DNA of 64,000 nt from Tigriopus japonicus (lineage: Eukaryota; Arthropoda; Copepoda; Harpacticoida; Harpacticidae): positions 8,240,000 to 8,303,999 of the forward strand of contig CM021320.1 in NCBI GenBank assembly GCA_010645155.1, written 5' to 3'. Positions 52,431 to 64,000 of this stretch are shown one piece after another; within the stretch, counting starts at the first letter, position 1, and the number at the start of each line of letters is the position of its first letter. The translations under genes and the position numbers were made by a program. The notes under the pieces are model-generated. The model was not told the origin of the DNA and made no database searches. It saw only the letters and a list, made by a program, of their open reading frames with translations.

Positions 52431-53420
52431 AAAGCCAATGTTCCCGCTTGGAAAACAATTTTTTTCCGCCACCTTGATGCAATTAACAAATAGCTCATGT
52501 CATAATTAAGGAGCGGAAAAATATATTTGAACTAAAATTTAAGTGTCCAACTAGTTTCCTATTTTTAAACATTTTTATTATTTCGTGATTGAAGCAATTT
52601 TCCAACAATTTTCGGACACACCTTTGTCAAAATGGTTCAATTTTTTTTCAATTTTTCTAAATATTTTGCTCGTTTCATCTTTCTTTATTTTTCAACGCTT
52701 CCATTTTGTTGAATTTTAGCGATTTTTGAATCTGAAAAAAAACTCAAGAACCTGCCATTTTAACGGCAAGTAAATGCATTAACTGCCAATTATCAAGCCA
52801 TCAGAGTTTTAAAAAAATAATTTAATTTTGCGAGACGTTATGTGTGAGGTCAAACTCGGTCAGGCTCCGATCTCTCCACTCTGGGACATCTGTGTGTTTG
52901 GGCCCCCAAATCACGACCTGGATGCTTCCGACTACACTCATCCAAGGTCATGTAATTGAGTAGTAATTTTACTTGAAGTCATTTACGTTTAGGACGGTAT
53001 TATTGTAATTGTAATCAATATTTTTAGTTGTCGGCATGTGTAGAAGGTTAACATTGTTGATTAATGAATTTAATTCCAGTTTCGTCATGATTATGTCCTT
53101 TTAAATTGAATTGGAAATGTTCCTAAATTCCTAGACTCACGTTTTTGAAAAAGTACCTTGAATTGAGAAAAACCTCAACGTTTTTAAAACCCTGGAAGAA
53201 TTAATTACTCTTCTGACAATCAAAGTTGAACCAAATGTTAGCTTAACCATCTGTGGAATTCAAACAAATTAAGCTTATGTAAAGTATATAGAAAATCATG
53301 CCAAAATTGCGCTTTAAAAAAGCCTACTTTTAACGAAATGACTTCTTTAAGGGGTAGATGGCATTAGTGTAACTTTAATTTGAAAGCCCGTAACAGTTTT
53401 TGACGTTTACTTGATACCAT
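52431..53420. other. no gene seen
   Basis: Contains a decayed outlier of the minisatellite near 52955-53030 (TAATTGTAATCAATA). No gene was recognised. Confidence 0.5.
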
Positions 53421-53515
53421 ACTCGGCAAGCCCGGGATTCAAACCAGGAATGTGGTGATTAGTTGGGGAATGAGCAACCCCTCTGCTACAACTGCTTGCG
53501 TGCATCGAACTTTTG
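53421..53515 (-). repeat. tRNA-derived SINE head fragment
   Basis: On the minus strand an A-box-like GTTGTAGCAGAGGGGTTGC is followed by a B box GGTTTGAATCCCGGGCTTGC, like the second tRNA unit of the SINE at 22145-22599. Confidence 0.65.
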
Positions 53516-54317
53516 ATTTTATGAAAACAAGTTGTATTGGGCGTCCTCTGCACATTTCAAAACATGGAAAAACTTATTAACTAGTCAAAATCCAATATTT
53601 TGAAAAGTAAAGATGATGCTCTTACTGATGAATTCATATTTGAGAAAATGAAAGTTGTTGGTGTATCGGACGTTCAGGCAGGTTTGTTTACTGGTACTTT
53701 TTGACAAAATTCGTGCCAAGTGTTGCGCGGGATAACTGAAGCTTGTGTTCAGGAACAGCAAAGGAAGAAGCATCTCAGTTACTGTTCAGGTCAATCTGAG
53801 ATTGAAGCGTAAATCCCGTAGCACTGCGTCGTGGTACCAGCAAACAAACAGCTTACCTAAACATCCGAATTTTGTCATGTTGCTCGCTCTTGGCGGTTGT
53901 TTTCTATGTATACAGGGGTCGCCCAACATACCTTATCAAATTAAATAGTAACTGCAAACAAGTTTATCTAACAACAAAACTTGTAAAAAACATCTGCTCA
54001 TAAGAGGTAAATCTTCATTTCAATTTTATGCACAAATCCAAAAATATTGTATTTCAGCGAGTTTCAAGGTAGTCTACCTATAGTCTGGAAATCCCTCGTA
54101 AGTCATGAAAATTTTTCACAAACACAATTTGAAAATACTCAAAAAATATTCTCTAGTGATTGAGCAGGACTTGAGTCTTTTTGTGTCTTTTGGAAATAGA
54201 CTCAAATCATTCGCAAGTGAGTCAAATTGTTGGAAAAACAAGAGCTTTTTTTTCAATGATTTATGCCAAAAACGAAAATCAAATCAACCCTAAACTGAAG
54301 TGGCCATATGTTCAAGG

Positions 54318-54602
54318 AGCTTCCATAGCGCAGGGGTAGAGACATCGCCATTTATCCAGAACACTCCGGGATTTCGTTGGTTTGAATCCCGAGCTTGCCG
54401 AGTCCTTGTGGCCTGTAGTGGTTCTTTACATGCTGTAGTCCCAGCTTTGACAGCTTGGTTGAGCGAACTTGGGGCCATTCCCGAGGGTGAGTTAATAATT
54501 ATTGCTTGTTGGAACAACACTATCCCTCAAAGTGAAGAACCTTTATCAGATCAAAGCTACGATGCTGCGTTCTGACTTCGGAAAAACAAACCAAAAATAA
54601 TA
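54318..54602 (+). mobile_element. tRNA-derived SINE
   Basis: A box in CATAGCGCAGGGGTAGAGAC, B box GGTTTGAATCCCGAGC, then the family body (CTTGCCGAGTCCTTGTGGCC, CCATTCCCGAGGGTGAG). It ends CTGCGTTCTGACTTCGGAAA with an A-rich tail. A clean target duplication was not identified. Confidence 0.8.
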
Positions 54603-55207
54603 AAGTTTAAAGAGCTCCTGAAAGACTAAATTTGACTCACCATGACATCGGAAGCCAAGCCAAAATTTTAAAGAAATATGCTCTAGTCATTTGTAGATAT
54701 TTTTATTATTATTAACAGCTTATTAATCATTATTTCATCCGACATTTGATAGTATGGGCCATGTTCAGTTATTCAAAAGGCTCTTAAACTTATTTTAGGA
54801 TAAACAGATTCGTGAAGCATATCTGAAAAGTTTAAAGACTCACGTGCCAAATTGTGACAAATTTTTATGCCAAAAGGGCTCGTAAGACTCGAGTGGGAGT
54901 CATTTTTCAATAGCCAAAATGACTCGTGACTAGCGAGTCTTTTAAAAATGGCTCGTTGACTACCCTAATTAAAGGCTAAAGCTTGCCACTCAAAAATTGG
55001 TGTGTTTTTTTATCTTTGTACTGCAAGAGCTAAAAACGATCTTTCGAAAAGAGTCTACTCGCTCTTTTACCTTCAAAGCAGCCATGGATAATTACCGTGT
55101 CCGCATCACTTGCGCTCCAAGGCATTTTCCAGTTTAATGGGCCGTTGTCATCTCTCGTTCGTTCCATTTTGCACATCACATTTCAGGTGAAAGTCAAAAG
55201 TCTGATA
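54603..55207. other. upstream region of the three-exon gene
   Basis: No repeat recognised. An acceptor-like TTTCAG at about 55182-55188, 20 bp before the ATG, suggests a leader exon further upstream. Confidence 0.4.
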
Positions 55208-55928
55208 ATGGCTGATGATCTCCTAGGAGGGGGTTTGGATATTGATGGTTGGAATTTCATTAAGCTCGAGTCTACCAGAAATGTGCAAGATCTGGCGGAC
55301 CGAAGCTTCATTCATCGGCAAATGGTTCCTATTTTACGGAGAACAATGATGCCCAAGCGCCACTTCAAGGAGGCCAAGGAAATCGTAGTGGCTGCTCTTG
55401 ATGCCACTCATGCAATCGAACCCTTGTGGATCGGTGAGTATCAAAAAATCAAGGCGGCTTTACTAAAGTAAAAATCAATCCCATTTCAGAGCATGCATGC
55501 CTCATGCGTATTATGCTTGTCTCTAGAAAATGCAGGAGAAATTCGAATTGTATACACATGCTATCAAGAGACAGCGTAAGATATTAATCAGTTGAATTTG
55601 ATTGAAAAAAAATGCCAGTTGCATAGCTTCTGAAATCTCATACATTCCTGCGATGCCTCTTGTGAAGCGTCTTAGCACGCAGGACCTGCTCGACCTTTTG
55701 CAAACCTGCCAAACTCACTGGAGCCCAAAAGCCCTAATTTTTCTTGGTACTTTTTTCATTCTTGACTGCCTAGGGTGATAAACTTTCATCTAATTTATAC
55801 TTAAGTGCTGATCCAGGAACATGAATATACTCGATTACACAATCAGGCTGAGTCACTTAGAAGAACTTCAGGAACCAGAAGATCCCGTTCGCCTGCAGAC
55901 CAAGAGATCAATCTATCTCATGTCATGA
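55208..55928 (+). CDS. small three-exon protein, family not recognised
   Basis: Exons 55208-55433, 55527-55575 and 55817-55928 have consensus GTGAGT/CTCTAG and GTAAGA/ATCCAG borders. Their phases match perfectly (1 then 2), giving 128 residues. It begins MADDLLGGGLDIDGWNFIKL and runs through LADRSFIHRQMVPILRRTMM and ENAGEIRIVYTCYQET, ending LQTKRSIYLMS. It has no signal peptide, membrane segment or known motif. The middle is basic and helical-looking, and the end is rich in Leu and Glu. The matching phases over three exons argue strongly for a real gene. I cannot name it, and no function is proposed. Intron 2 contains a minus-strand LINE scrap (55680-55735). Confidence 0.65.
55680..55735 (-). 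repeat. LINE fragment, antisense
   Basis: GACCTGCTCGACCTTTTGCA and AAACTCACTGGAGCCC are the complement of the 46505-46550 LINE segment. It lies inside intron 2 of the small gene. Confidence 0.7.
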
Positions 55929-55974
55929 ACTCTACTTTTGCACCTTGTACCTAGAGGGCTAACAGAGAAATGTC

Positions 55975-57444
55975 ACTGAAGTACAGTCATCAAGATTTGT
56001 TTTGAACCCACTTCATTCAGGGGTTTCTCCCTTCCATCTTGCACTTCTCCGGACCCAAATCCAACCACTCCTTCAAGATCTCTTCAGCCACGCCCTCCAA
56101 ACATCTTTCTTCCCACCAGATTGGATGGAGTCTGCCATCATCTTTATCCACAAGAAGCGGCCCAAGGACATTCCAGACAATCATAGGACCATTGCCTTGG
56201 AAAATCCCTTCTTGAAGATGATGTCCACCCTGCTAGCTGCCCGCTTCTCCGGATTGGCCGAGGATTGGAATCTCCTTCCCGAGTTTCAATTCGGTTTCCG
56301 GAGAAGCCGCTCAACCACCTCGGCAGCCACTCTCCTCTACGAAATTGTGCAATCAAACATCAGTGCAAAGAGGAGAGTATATGGATGCTTTGTCAATTTC
56401 TCCAAAGCATTCAACAGGGTGGATTGAACGCGGTTATTCTCCAAACTCCAACTGTGGGGAATCCCGCGTTCCATCTGTGTCCTGCTTGCGGACATCTACG
56501 CGGGACTCAGATGCTCCATTCGATCTGGTGAGGACCTATCCCCCTGCTACTTCACATCTATCGGCCTTCCGCAGGGGGATCCACTATCGCCAATCCTTTT
56601 CAACCTCTATGTATCCGACCTGCCCGAAACCCTTTCTCACCAGGGCCCCATCATCAACAACAATAGAATACAATATCTACAATATGCAGACGACCTGGTT
56701 CTCTTGGCTGATTCAGCCGTGGAATTGCAAAATGCCATCAATGCTCTCCACGGTTATTGCCAAGAGAACGGCCTTCAAGTCAACACCATCAAGACGAAGG
56801 CCATGGTCTTCCATAAAGGTCGTCTGCCACCCACCGCCTTCCACATCAACAATAGTCCGATTGAAATCGTCAAGTTTTTTAACTATGTCGGTTTCACCTT
56901 CACCACCCAACTCTCCTTCACCAAACACCTCAACATCGCAATAACCAAGGCCAGGGCCAGGATGGGATACATATGCAATAAACTTCCTATCAAGAATCTT
57001 CCTCTGCCAATAGTTCTTCAACTCTTCCGGACCTACATCACCCCCATCTTCCTCTACGGCCTTCACCTCTGGCTTCCCAACTCCGCCCAATCCGCCCTCA
57101 AATCCGCCGATGCCACCTTCACCAAATTCCTCAAACGATACCTCTGTGTGCCCCAATATGCCAATAATGCATGGACACATTTCATATGCGAAACCAAGCC
57201 CTTCACCATCGGGCTGGCAAGGTTAGTGTCCAACAGTGTTAGGAACCTGACCTTTCCGGAGGTGATGTCCGGACATTTGTTGTCCTTCCCGGTCAAGGAC
57301 TTGACAACACCCTATTGTCCTTGGCCCGACATCCCTTCGGAATATTGGCGGTCACACACCTTCGTCCGGATTCCTGCCCAACTCCACCAAAGACGGGAAC
57401 TGACGAAGGATCTGTTCAATCTGACCCACACATCTCTTGTTTGA
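55975..57444 (+). pseudogene. non-LTR retrotransposon reverse transcriptase, decayed
   Basis: One frame runs from about 56002 to 57444, broken only by a TGA at 56425-56427 where a Trp-like codon is expected. RT blocks in order: WMESAIIFIHKKRPKDIPDN, FGFRRSRSTTSAATLL, motif A FVNFSKAFNRVD, motif B GLPQGDPLSPILFN and motif C QYADDLVLLAD, then the thumb NGLQVNTIKTKAMVF and a post-RT region. In motif A the catalytic Asp is Asn, so even without the stop the enzyme would be inactive. The 5' part (ORF1, endonuclease) is missing. It differs from the LINE family at 46385 in sequence and in C-terminus. The window holds no intact partner. Confidence 0.92.
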
Positions 57445-57542
57445 ACATAGCAGTTGAATGAGCAATTTTGCCAATGACTCCCTAAAAATGTAAGTTTGGG
57501 TTGTGATTCACGTAATTTAGCGTGTTCAACGTCAAATACCGT

Positions 57543-59188
57543 GGCGCGCGGTAATTAGGTCAAAAGGTAAATAGGTCACGGTACATTTGTCACAGTAAAA
57601 AGGTCACCGTAAAACGGTCACGGTAAAAAGGTCACAAGTTAAATAGGTCACAGTACAAAGGTCACACCGTAAATAGGTCACTGTAAAAAGGTCACAGTAA
57701 AAAGGTCACAGAAAATAGGTCACGATAAAAGAAGTCACAAGGATGGAATTCAAAAGCAGAAAAAGGCACAATAAAACTTCAAATTGAAATGATATTCATA
57801 ATTTGTTGTTGAGCACATGGGCTGTATGCCATACAATATATGTACATATGCCAATACAGTTTTAAGTCTTTAAATCTTCTCGTGTTTTGACAAAAAAAAA
57901 TTTCGACAAATCTTGTACTTGAAAGGGTCCTTAGTTAGAAGTTGGAAGGAAATTGTACCGATGCTTATACTAAAAATTTAATGAATTATAAATACAACAA
58001 ACCAAAAAAGTTATATTTTATCTAATTATGACATGGAATACCTTGCCCTTGTGTCAGCAAGGTGTTTTTTTAGCTGGAGAAGTATTTCTTTTATTCCAGA
58101 AACTTTTGAGGCCAGTTTTGAGATATAAGGGCAATGTGAAACACTTACTTTTGTATTTGAATAAGAGCCACTCAGAAACACAATGTGTATGAAAGAGTAT
58201 TGAGGTATGAGGTAAATAATTGAAACATACTTTTCAATTATTTATTACTTGACGGAACTTTATTAGTTAAAGGGTTTGTCATGAAAAATTTTTAAGTGTA
58301 AGTTTTATGAAATACCCCAAAGGTAGTTATCATGACTCAATTATTAAAATCCTAAGAAAAGGGTGTGCAATGTCGCCATTTTGGCTGCCAATCAAGCAAG
58401 CCTCGTGATATTGCAAGAAAAGGACTTATCATTAATTCAAGCAATAAATTAAAGATGTTAGTTTGTTCAGTGGATTTGCAAGAACAAAATCTTATCTTGG
58501 CAATGACAATCACGCCATGGCCAGGAAGATGAGAATGGATTTTAAATGAATCCTCAAGAACTTCAGTAATATTCAGAACCCTTTGAATTTGACCCCCACA
58601 TTTGCTTTTGTAGTATTCCATAAAGAGTGTTAATTGAAAGTTAAAAAATCGCTGCTGGATGGAGCCAACACAGGGGCAAAGTCCCTTGATTTCAGATCTA
58701 TCCTCAACTTCGATTTTTGGTGTTAACTTTTGAACAGTAATAACTTCAAATTACCTATAACCTATACCTTTGAAAAAGAAACACTCCTTGTTATTTGATT
58801 TGCTGAATTATTTGTTGCTGTTTAGTGTCATACTGACGTTTACTTAATGTCCAGTAAAGCCCATGATTGATAAATTGTCTCAACCTCAGTTAAAGTATGA
58901 TGTTCAGCCCAACAACATTATGTAATTGCAATGATTGCAAGAACTTTTTATCGTGTGACCTTTTTACCTTGTGACCTTTTTACCTTGGGCCCTTTTTAGC
59001 TTGTGACATTTTATACTGTGACCTATTTACCTTGTGACCTTTTAACTATGACCTATTTACCTTGTGACCTTTTTACTGTGACTTATTTACCTTGTGTCCT
59101 ATTTACTGTGACCAATTTACCACATAACCTGTTTACTATGACCTATTTACCTGTGACCGTTTTGCTTGTGACCTTTTTACCTACAATC
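57543..59188. mobile_element. non-autonomous DNA element with GGTCAC arrays at both ends
   Basis: The exact 8-bp direct repeat AATACCGT flanks it (57535-57542 and 59189-59196). The left end has about ten AAAAAGGTCACRGT-type units (57565-57730). The right end has about eighteen of their complement (TTGTGACCTTTTTACC, 58955-59185), so the arrays are inverted. The extreme ends GGCGCGCGGTAATTAGGTC and the complement of GATTGTAGGTAAAAAGGTC are only partly alike. The interior, 57740-58950, has no ORF with family resemblance. An 8-bp duplication fits hAT or related superfamilies. Confidence 0.8.
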
Positions 59189-59196
59189 AATACCGT

Positions 59197-60187
59197 CTCA
59201 CACACACAGTGCAGGCTTGGTGACTCACGATTATTTTCGGAGTGTCATTTCTCTGTTAGCCCTCTACTTGTACCTATTTCAAAGGAGACGATGGCATGGG
59301 AAGAAGTACGCAAGGCACGAGTCGTATAAAATAAGAAATCACAATTCTTGACAAATGGATTTCTGTTCGCAACAAAAACGGAAACTGGATGAAAAATATC
59401 ATTGAAAACACAAAATTATTGTGTGAATAAATTTTTGAAAGGAAAATCAATCATTTCGCAATTTTCAACTGTTTCTATTAGCATTGTGTTAGACCCGCTA
59501 ACACCCGCTTAGCTAGTGAATTGATGAAAATGAAGCTTCTTGGAAAACGAAAGGGAAACTTTCCAAAACCATTTCAATTTCAGTTGTCCTGGATAAGGAA
59601 AATTGCGCATCATTGGATCAAAAATTTAACATTATTGGGAACTTATTTTACGAAACATTTTCAAAAAATGCCGCCTATTTTTGTCACAACTTTGAAATGC
59701 TTGGCGAGCGACATAATTATCTTTCAACTTTTGAAAAGGAGGGCAAAAGAAGGTGGCAAAAGGCGAAAAGACATTTTAGAGAATAAATTTAGTCATTATA
59801 GGTTATGAGAATCCGAAATTATCCGTATTACAATATCAATTAATACGAATTCATATGTTTAAGACTTAAATTACAAAGATCTTTTTTGAATGTGTTGTTG
59901 GCAACAAGCAAGAAAAATAGCTTTTTTGGATTGAAACTTAGCTCTCTTTGAATCAAGAGCTATGAGAAAGTTTGTAGTAGACTTTTTCTATATTGTTTGA
60001 AGGATAACCTCACTTTATAAAGTTGCTGGGGAGCAAATACAAAAAATTAACGAACCACATGGCATTGTTCACGAACGAATTGTCCAAACAAACACTTGGC
60101 ACTCTTTAAGTTCTGCTGAGCATTCAGAAACCATTCCTCTGTTCTTTGTCAAAAGGTCAATCCAACTGAGGTTTCTCTCGTTTTCAG
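59197..60187. other. unassigned; expected place of upstream dynein light-chain exons
   Basis: The N-terminal exon(s) of the gene at 60188 should lie here or further left, but I could not identify them. The open stretch 59521-59808 (+) is low-complexity basic and not convincing. Confidence 0.4.
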
Positions 60188-61767
60188 CTGAGCGGATCAA
60201 ACGAGGTTTGGACAAATCTTTTGGAGCTTCGTGGCATGTTGTCGTTGGTGAAGAGTTCGCCCTTGACATTGATTATGATGACAACCTGCTGTTGTCTATG
60301 CTGTATGGGAACGTTGGAATAGTGGCCTGGAAGGTGGGTCTCATTCTTGGGGAACATCATCCAAACTGACAAATTCAGGTCCCTTTTGTCTGGCAAGTTT
60401 TAGGATGAATCACTTTTGATGCTCAAGGTCACAAGGAGTGATCATCACAAAATTTCACAACCACATTTAAAAAATGGGCTGATAGCGCTGAAATTGATAT
60501 CGTAATTAAAATCATGAACATATTTGTATGAGTAAAAAATCACATTTGTGGTCGGTGTACTCGTAATGGATTTTATCTGCATCGATGAACCAAAGGCAAT
60601 AAAAGTTCCCGAGTTTCATGGCTAGGGCTGGGATAAAGTTAGTTTTTTTGGGAACAAGCTGTAAGTTTTAGCTCGAAAGTTGCAATATCTTCGTTCAGAG
60701 TTGCCCTCTATTCGACAAAAGGTGCTAAAACGTGCTATTTTCTGGGCGCAAAATGTCCCTTTTTGGCATGAAAATGTCAAACCTGGCCAAATCTTTGTCT
60801 CAATTCTGGATGAGAGTTGTAGTCTTGCGCTTATCTTTCTTTGACTTTAGCTTCCTCAACAACACAGTTTTTTCCACAATAATTCTGCGATTAAAAAAAA
60901 AAATAATTGTCAATTCATTGAAATGTCCTGTAAAGGTACAAAAAAAAGGTACAATCCTGTAATGTAAAAAACTACAATTGAAACCATGTCCCGCAGGAAT
61001 TAAGTGATTGAGACAGAAAAGTGCCAAAAGATGTTCAAGTGAAAAAAATGAAACTTTGCTAAATATGAATGAAATGACCAAAAAGTTTCAATGGTCTTTT
61101 TGCAATTTTTGGTGCAAGTTGCATATTTACAACTTTGACCGAGCCCTATTCATGACTCATGAAACATTTGGATTTCAATCCCTATAAGTTTTAACAAACA
61201 TTGAGAAAATGTTCATCAAACCAAAAAAAGGAAATAATTGTTCTTCAACTGGCTCTTGATTTGTTATGGAACTTCCCAAACACGGAGATTTGCTCTGGTA
61301 CAAGAATACACGCGCAACAACTGTAATAGTTCTGCATAATAGTGATCAAGTCTCACTAGGCCGATTGCAGTTTTCAAAGTTAGGTCAAAATAAGAAAGCG
61401 AAGTCCGTGTAAAACCTTCGACTAACCATTATACGTATTAAGAGCACACTTTGGTCCTCTTGAAATGAAATTTAGCGAATGCATATTCAACAGCTGCTGA
61501 GTTTTTCACGGCGTGACCATTTTAAAACAGAGTTTTTTTTGGATGAAGCGAAGAACATTTCAGTAATCCCGTCAACAATATCATTTGAAGACTGTCTCAA
61601 TTTTTCAGTGTGGAGCGATATTACCATCCAATGTAAACCATCTCTCGGACCCAGACACAAAAGAGAAGATGAAGTCCTTACTTTTGAAGCGGCGAGAGGA
61701 TCGGGACATGGAGGTGGCCGTACCTCAACGTAAAAGTGTTCGAGATTACTTTTCCGAGAAGATTTGA
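60188..61767 (+). CDS. dynein light chain (LC8/DNAL4-type), last two exons
   Basis: Exons 60188-60333 and 61609-61767 join in phase 0, with TTTTCAG acceptors and a GTGGGT donor. The first reads IKRGLDKSFGASWHVVVGEE, FALDIDYDDN and LSMLYGNVGIVAWK, which matches the second half of the LC8 fold. The closest I recall is axonemal light chain 4 (MDKKFGSSWHVVIGEGFGFE). The second supplies the C of the family's terminal WKC, then adds about 51 residues (LSDPDTKEKMKSLLLKRRED, ending KSVRDYFSEKI) that normal LC8/DNAL4 proteins lack. The product should be a subunit of a dynein motor. The first exon needs one base from upstream, so the N-terminal half is missing from this model. Alternatively, reading through the donor gives a short tail ending GEHHPN. 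Confidence 0.8.
60334..61608. other. dynein light-chain intron
   Basis: No repeat family or gene recognised. Confidence 0.5.
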
Positions 61768-63847
61768 TTGCTAATCATAAAAAAATAATTACATTCGATT
61801 TTTTTGTATCTGCTGTCTTATTTTAAATCAGATAAGTGCAATGGGAAATGATATGGAAAGATCGGGGGAGCTCGTCAAACGAGTTCCCATCACTAGGGAT
61901 GTCATTCTCTAGTAAATGCAACTTTTTGCAATTTTCTTGCTTATTTCTAATTTTTACAATTTTTTAAAGTTTTGTGCAATTTTTGGCAATTTCCATGCAT
62001 TTTCCCAAGATTTCCGCCAGAAACCTGTTCGATTTGAGCAAAAACTGGTTTTGAGTACAATTATTCAATGTGGCTAAAATAGTGCCAAAGATTTCAGTCG
62101 TATAGGGAAGCAGACGAAAACTTTATGGGCTTTTTTAGTCTCTATGTGCATTGAATAATGATAAAAATATCTGACCGCAGTTTGATGGCAGCACATTGGA
62201 ATGTGCATTCCGACTTATCTTGGAGGTAAAACTTTTCACTGAGTCATTAAATTTTCCTCAAATTGATACTAGTGATGGATTCAATTTGATTTCAATCTGT
62301 TCAATCTTTTAGGAATGCCACCAATGCCAGTGGTCCATTTCAAAAATATTGTAAAAAACCTTACTTGATCTTGATGGCACCACAGGCCCGAAGTCTTCAA
62401 TTACAGGGTCACTTTTTGGATATTCTCTGTAAAGGAACAGATTTTTCGCAGAAGTGACAAATGTACAGTTTTACGTGAATTGCCAGTCACAACGAGTTAG
62501 CGCGCGCAAAAATGATTGAGCAAATTGAAAATCAGATTGAACTCTATCAGAAGTTGATGCTTATGCATTCGTATTTGGTTTCAATATCAAATTTTCGAGC
62601 CCTGAATAATTCGGGTCAAAAGGGTCAAAAGCCATAATTTTCTTCTAACGCCATCTGTTGTACTTTCCTCAAACTCGTGAAAAACGTTCGAAAGCTTGTG
62701 CTACGAGAGATTCTTAGAAAAGCTAAACAACAAAATAATATTTTTGTTACAAACAAGCACCCCTCCACCTTTGTTCATACTTAGTTTCTCAGAATTCAAG
62801 CCAAAACATGCTAAAAAACAATTATTTGAAAATTTACTGCGAGGAAAGATTTAGATGAACTGAGAGCAGTTTTCTGTTAAAACTTTTAGGAGATCTATTT
62901 AGCGGATTTATTTCTAACGGCCTTTTGGTTAGGCATTCTCGCAGGACCAAACAGGAGGGTTGTTACGTGAATTTAGACAAAAGGCTTAGTAGACTTTGAC
63001 AATATTCTAGGTAGACACATTCTTAAGATTCCTTGAGACTTCAGTAGAAAAAAAGTTTAAAACAGTATCTTGAAGCATGTTTTATATCGGGGTTTTGTCC
63101 GTGACCCAATTAACAGAATTCAAAGACATATGCGGTATTGCATTTACACCCCAAAACTAGTCTCAAAATTTTCTGAAATTTAAAAATGACTTCTCCCACT
63201 CAAAGAAACACCGTGTATTCAGTTAAAGCAACAGCTATTTGAAATTAACGTTCAAATAATTAGTTTGGCATCCGGTTTAGTCAGAATCGTCCTAGAAATG
63301 TATTTTGGTCAAAAAAAGTCAGTGGTGAAAATATTTTTACTTTTGTAGTTTATTAAATTTAACTGATTTAGCTGAATCAAAATCAGTGGTCATTGCAGAA
63401 TTCTTGGATTTTCAGTCCTAGATTCCGAGGGCTTAAGGAAAATCGTTTTAATAAATGACAGAACACTCTCGCATTAATACTGCAAATTATTTGAAGTTTG
63501 TGCCAATTATCTGAAAAAAAGTCATATTTCATTTACGTAAACAAAACAAACGCACAACAGCTAAAACAGGAAAATTCAAACGTTGGAGGCGCAGACTACC
63601 GCGTCCCTCTTGAACGTTGGGACACCCAATCTCAGTGTGGATATTTCCAGAAAAAAAAGCTCAATTAGCAAACTAAACCCTAATTTTGTGTTCTAATACA
63701 AAACAGCTTGATTTTTGTAACCAATAACAGACGTTTACAACAATAAAAACCTGAAAAAAGGACTTAAAAACTAAGAAAAAACCTGAAAAAAATCAATAGT
63801 GATAGAGAAAGAACGAGAGTTCCATGCTGCTATAACAATTACAGTAA
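61768..63847. other. no gene seen
   Basis: AT-rich 3' flank of the dynein light-chain gene and beyond. No canonical AATAAA occurs in the first 100 bp, and no recognisable coding or RNA signal follows. Confidence 0.5.
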
Positions 63848-64000
63848 TTACTAATGACGTCATCATTTTTGGCGGGAAAAAAGTTCGGAAAACCTGTGAT
63901 TCTGATGAGCGTGCGAGGTAACTAAAACGAAGGTTTAGGCCTGGTGATTGCAACAATGCCTTTCTTATCTGCACAAATTGAAGTTGAAATAGCAATTCTT
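63848..64000 (+). repeat. unnamed repeat, second copy, cut by the window edge
   Basis: Matches 25836-26010 (TGACGTCATCATTTTTGGCG, GATGAGCGTGCGAGGTAACT, AAATAGCAATTCTT) and runs off the end. Confidence 0.75.

Noticed and set aside
59521..59808. 95-residue basic ORF upstream of the dynein light-chain exon
   Set aside because: It does not resemble the expected N-terminal half of the LC8 fold and has low-complexity Lys/Phe composition.

Overview
The window looks like a transposon-rich animal nuclear genome, most likely an arthropod and plausibly a copepod-type crustacean. The genes are split by GT..AG introns. The recognisable proteins (eIF4B, LZTFL1, an LC8/DNAL4-type dynein light chain, a secreted Apple plus kelch protein) are metazoan. 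The rest is dominated by mariner-, hAT- and MULE-like DNA elements, LINE remnants and tRNA-derived SINEs. The taxon is an inference from gene content and repeat style; nothing in the sequence fixes the species.

Layout. 1-470 is a mariner-family transposase remnant. 1890-3153 (+) is a two-exon secreted Apple/kelch protein. 3566-8857 is a block of non-autonomous DNA transposons placed end to end or nested, three of them with exact 8-bp target duplications of hAT type. 9210-12371 holds further transposon fragments. 12476-13537 (+) is a collagen plus C-type-lectin gene broken by a frameshift and a stop. 15667-17204 holds two inverted-repeat structures. 17348-33707 (-) is the complete eIF4B gene: nine coding exons whose phases all join, 541 residues, with introns loaded with MITEs, a SINE, LINE pieces and a 1.1-kb long-inverted-repeat element. 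35605-37095 is an element with a 17-bp minisatellite at both ends and a 9-bp target duplication, and it contains an assembly gap. About 38.7-49.9 kb (+) is LZTFL1, with its last intron stretched to 8.2 kb by repeats. 49.9-55.2 kb is repeats, including an AT-rich minisatellite. 55208-55928 (+) is a small three-exon gene I do not recognise. 55975-57444 (+) is a decayed LINE reverse transcriptase. 57543-59188 is another array-ended DNA element with an 8-bp target duplication. 60188-61767 (+) is the 3' part of a dynein light-chain gene with a C-terminal extension. 61768-64000 shows no gene.

How the genes relate. There is no operon logic. LZTFL1 (BBSome traffic regulator) and the dynein light chain both belong to cilium/microtubule transport, but their proximity may be chance. 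The most striking signal is architectural: at least five unrelated-looking non-autonomous DNA transposons here share one plan. Each has short terminal inverted repeats, with much of the terminal or internal sequence made of short tandem or inverted repeats (17, 32, 33, 43 bp and others) resembling multiplied subterminal motifs.
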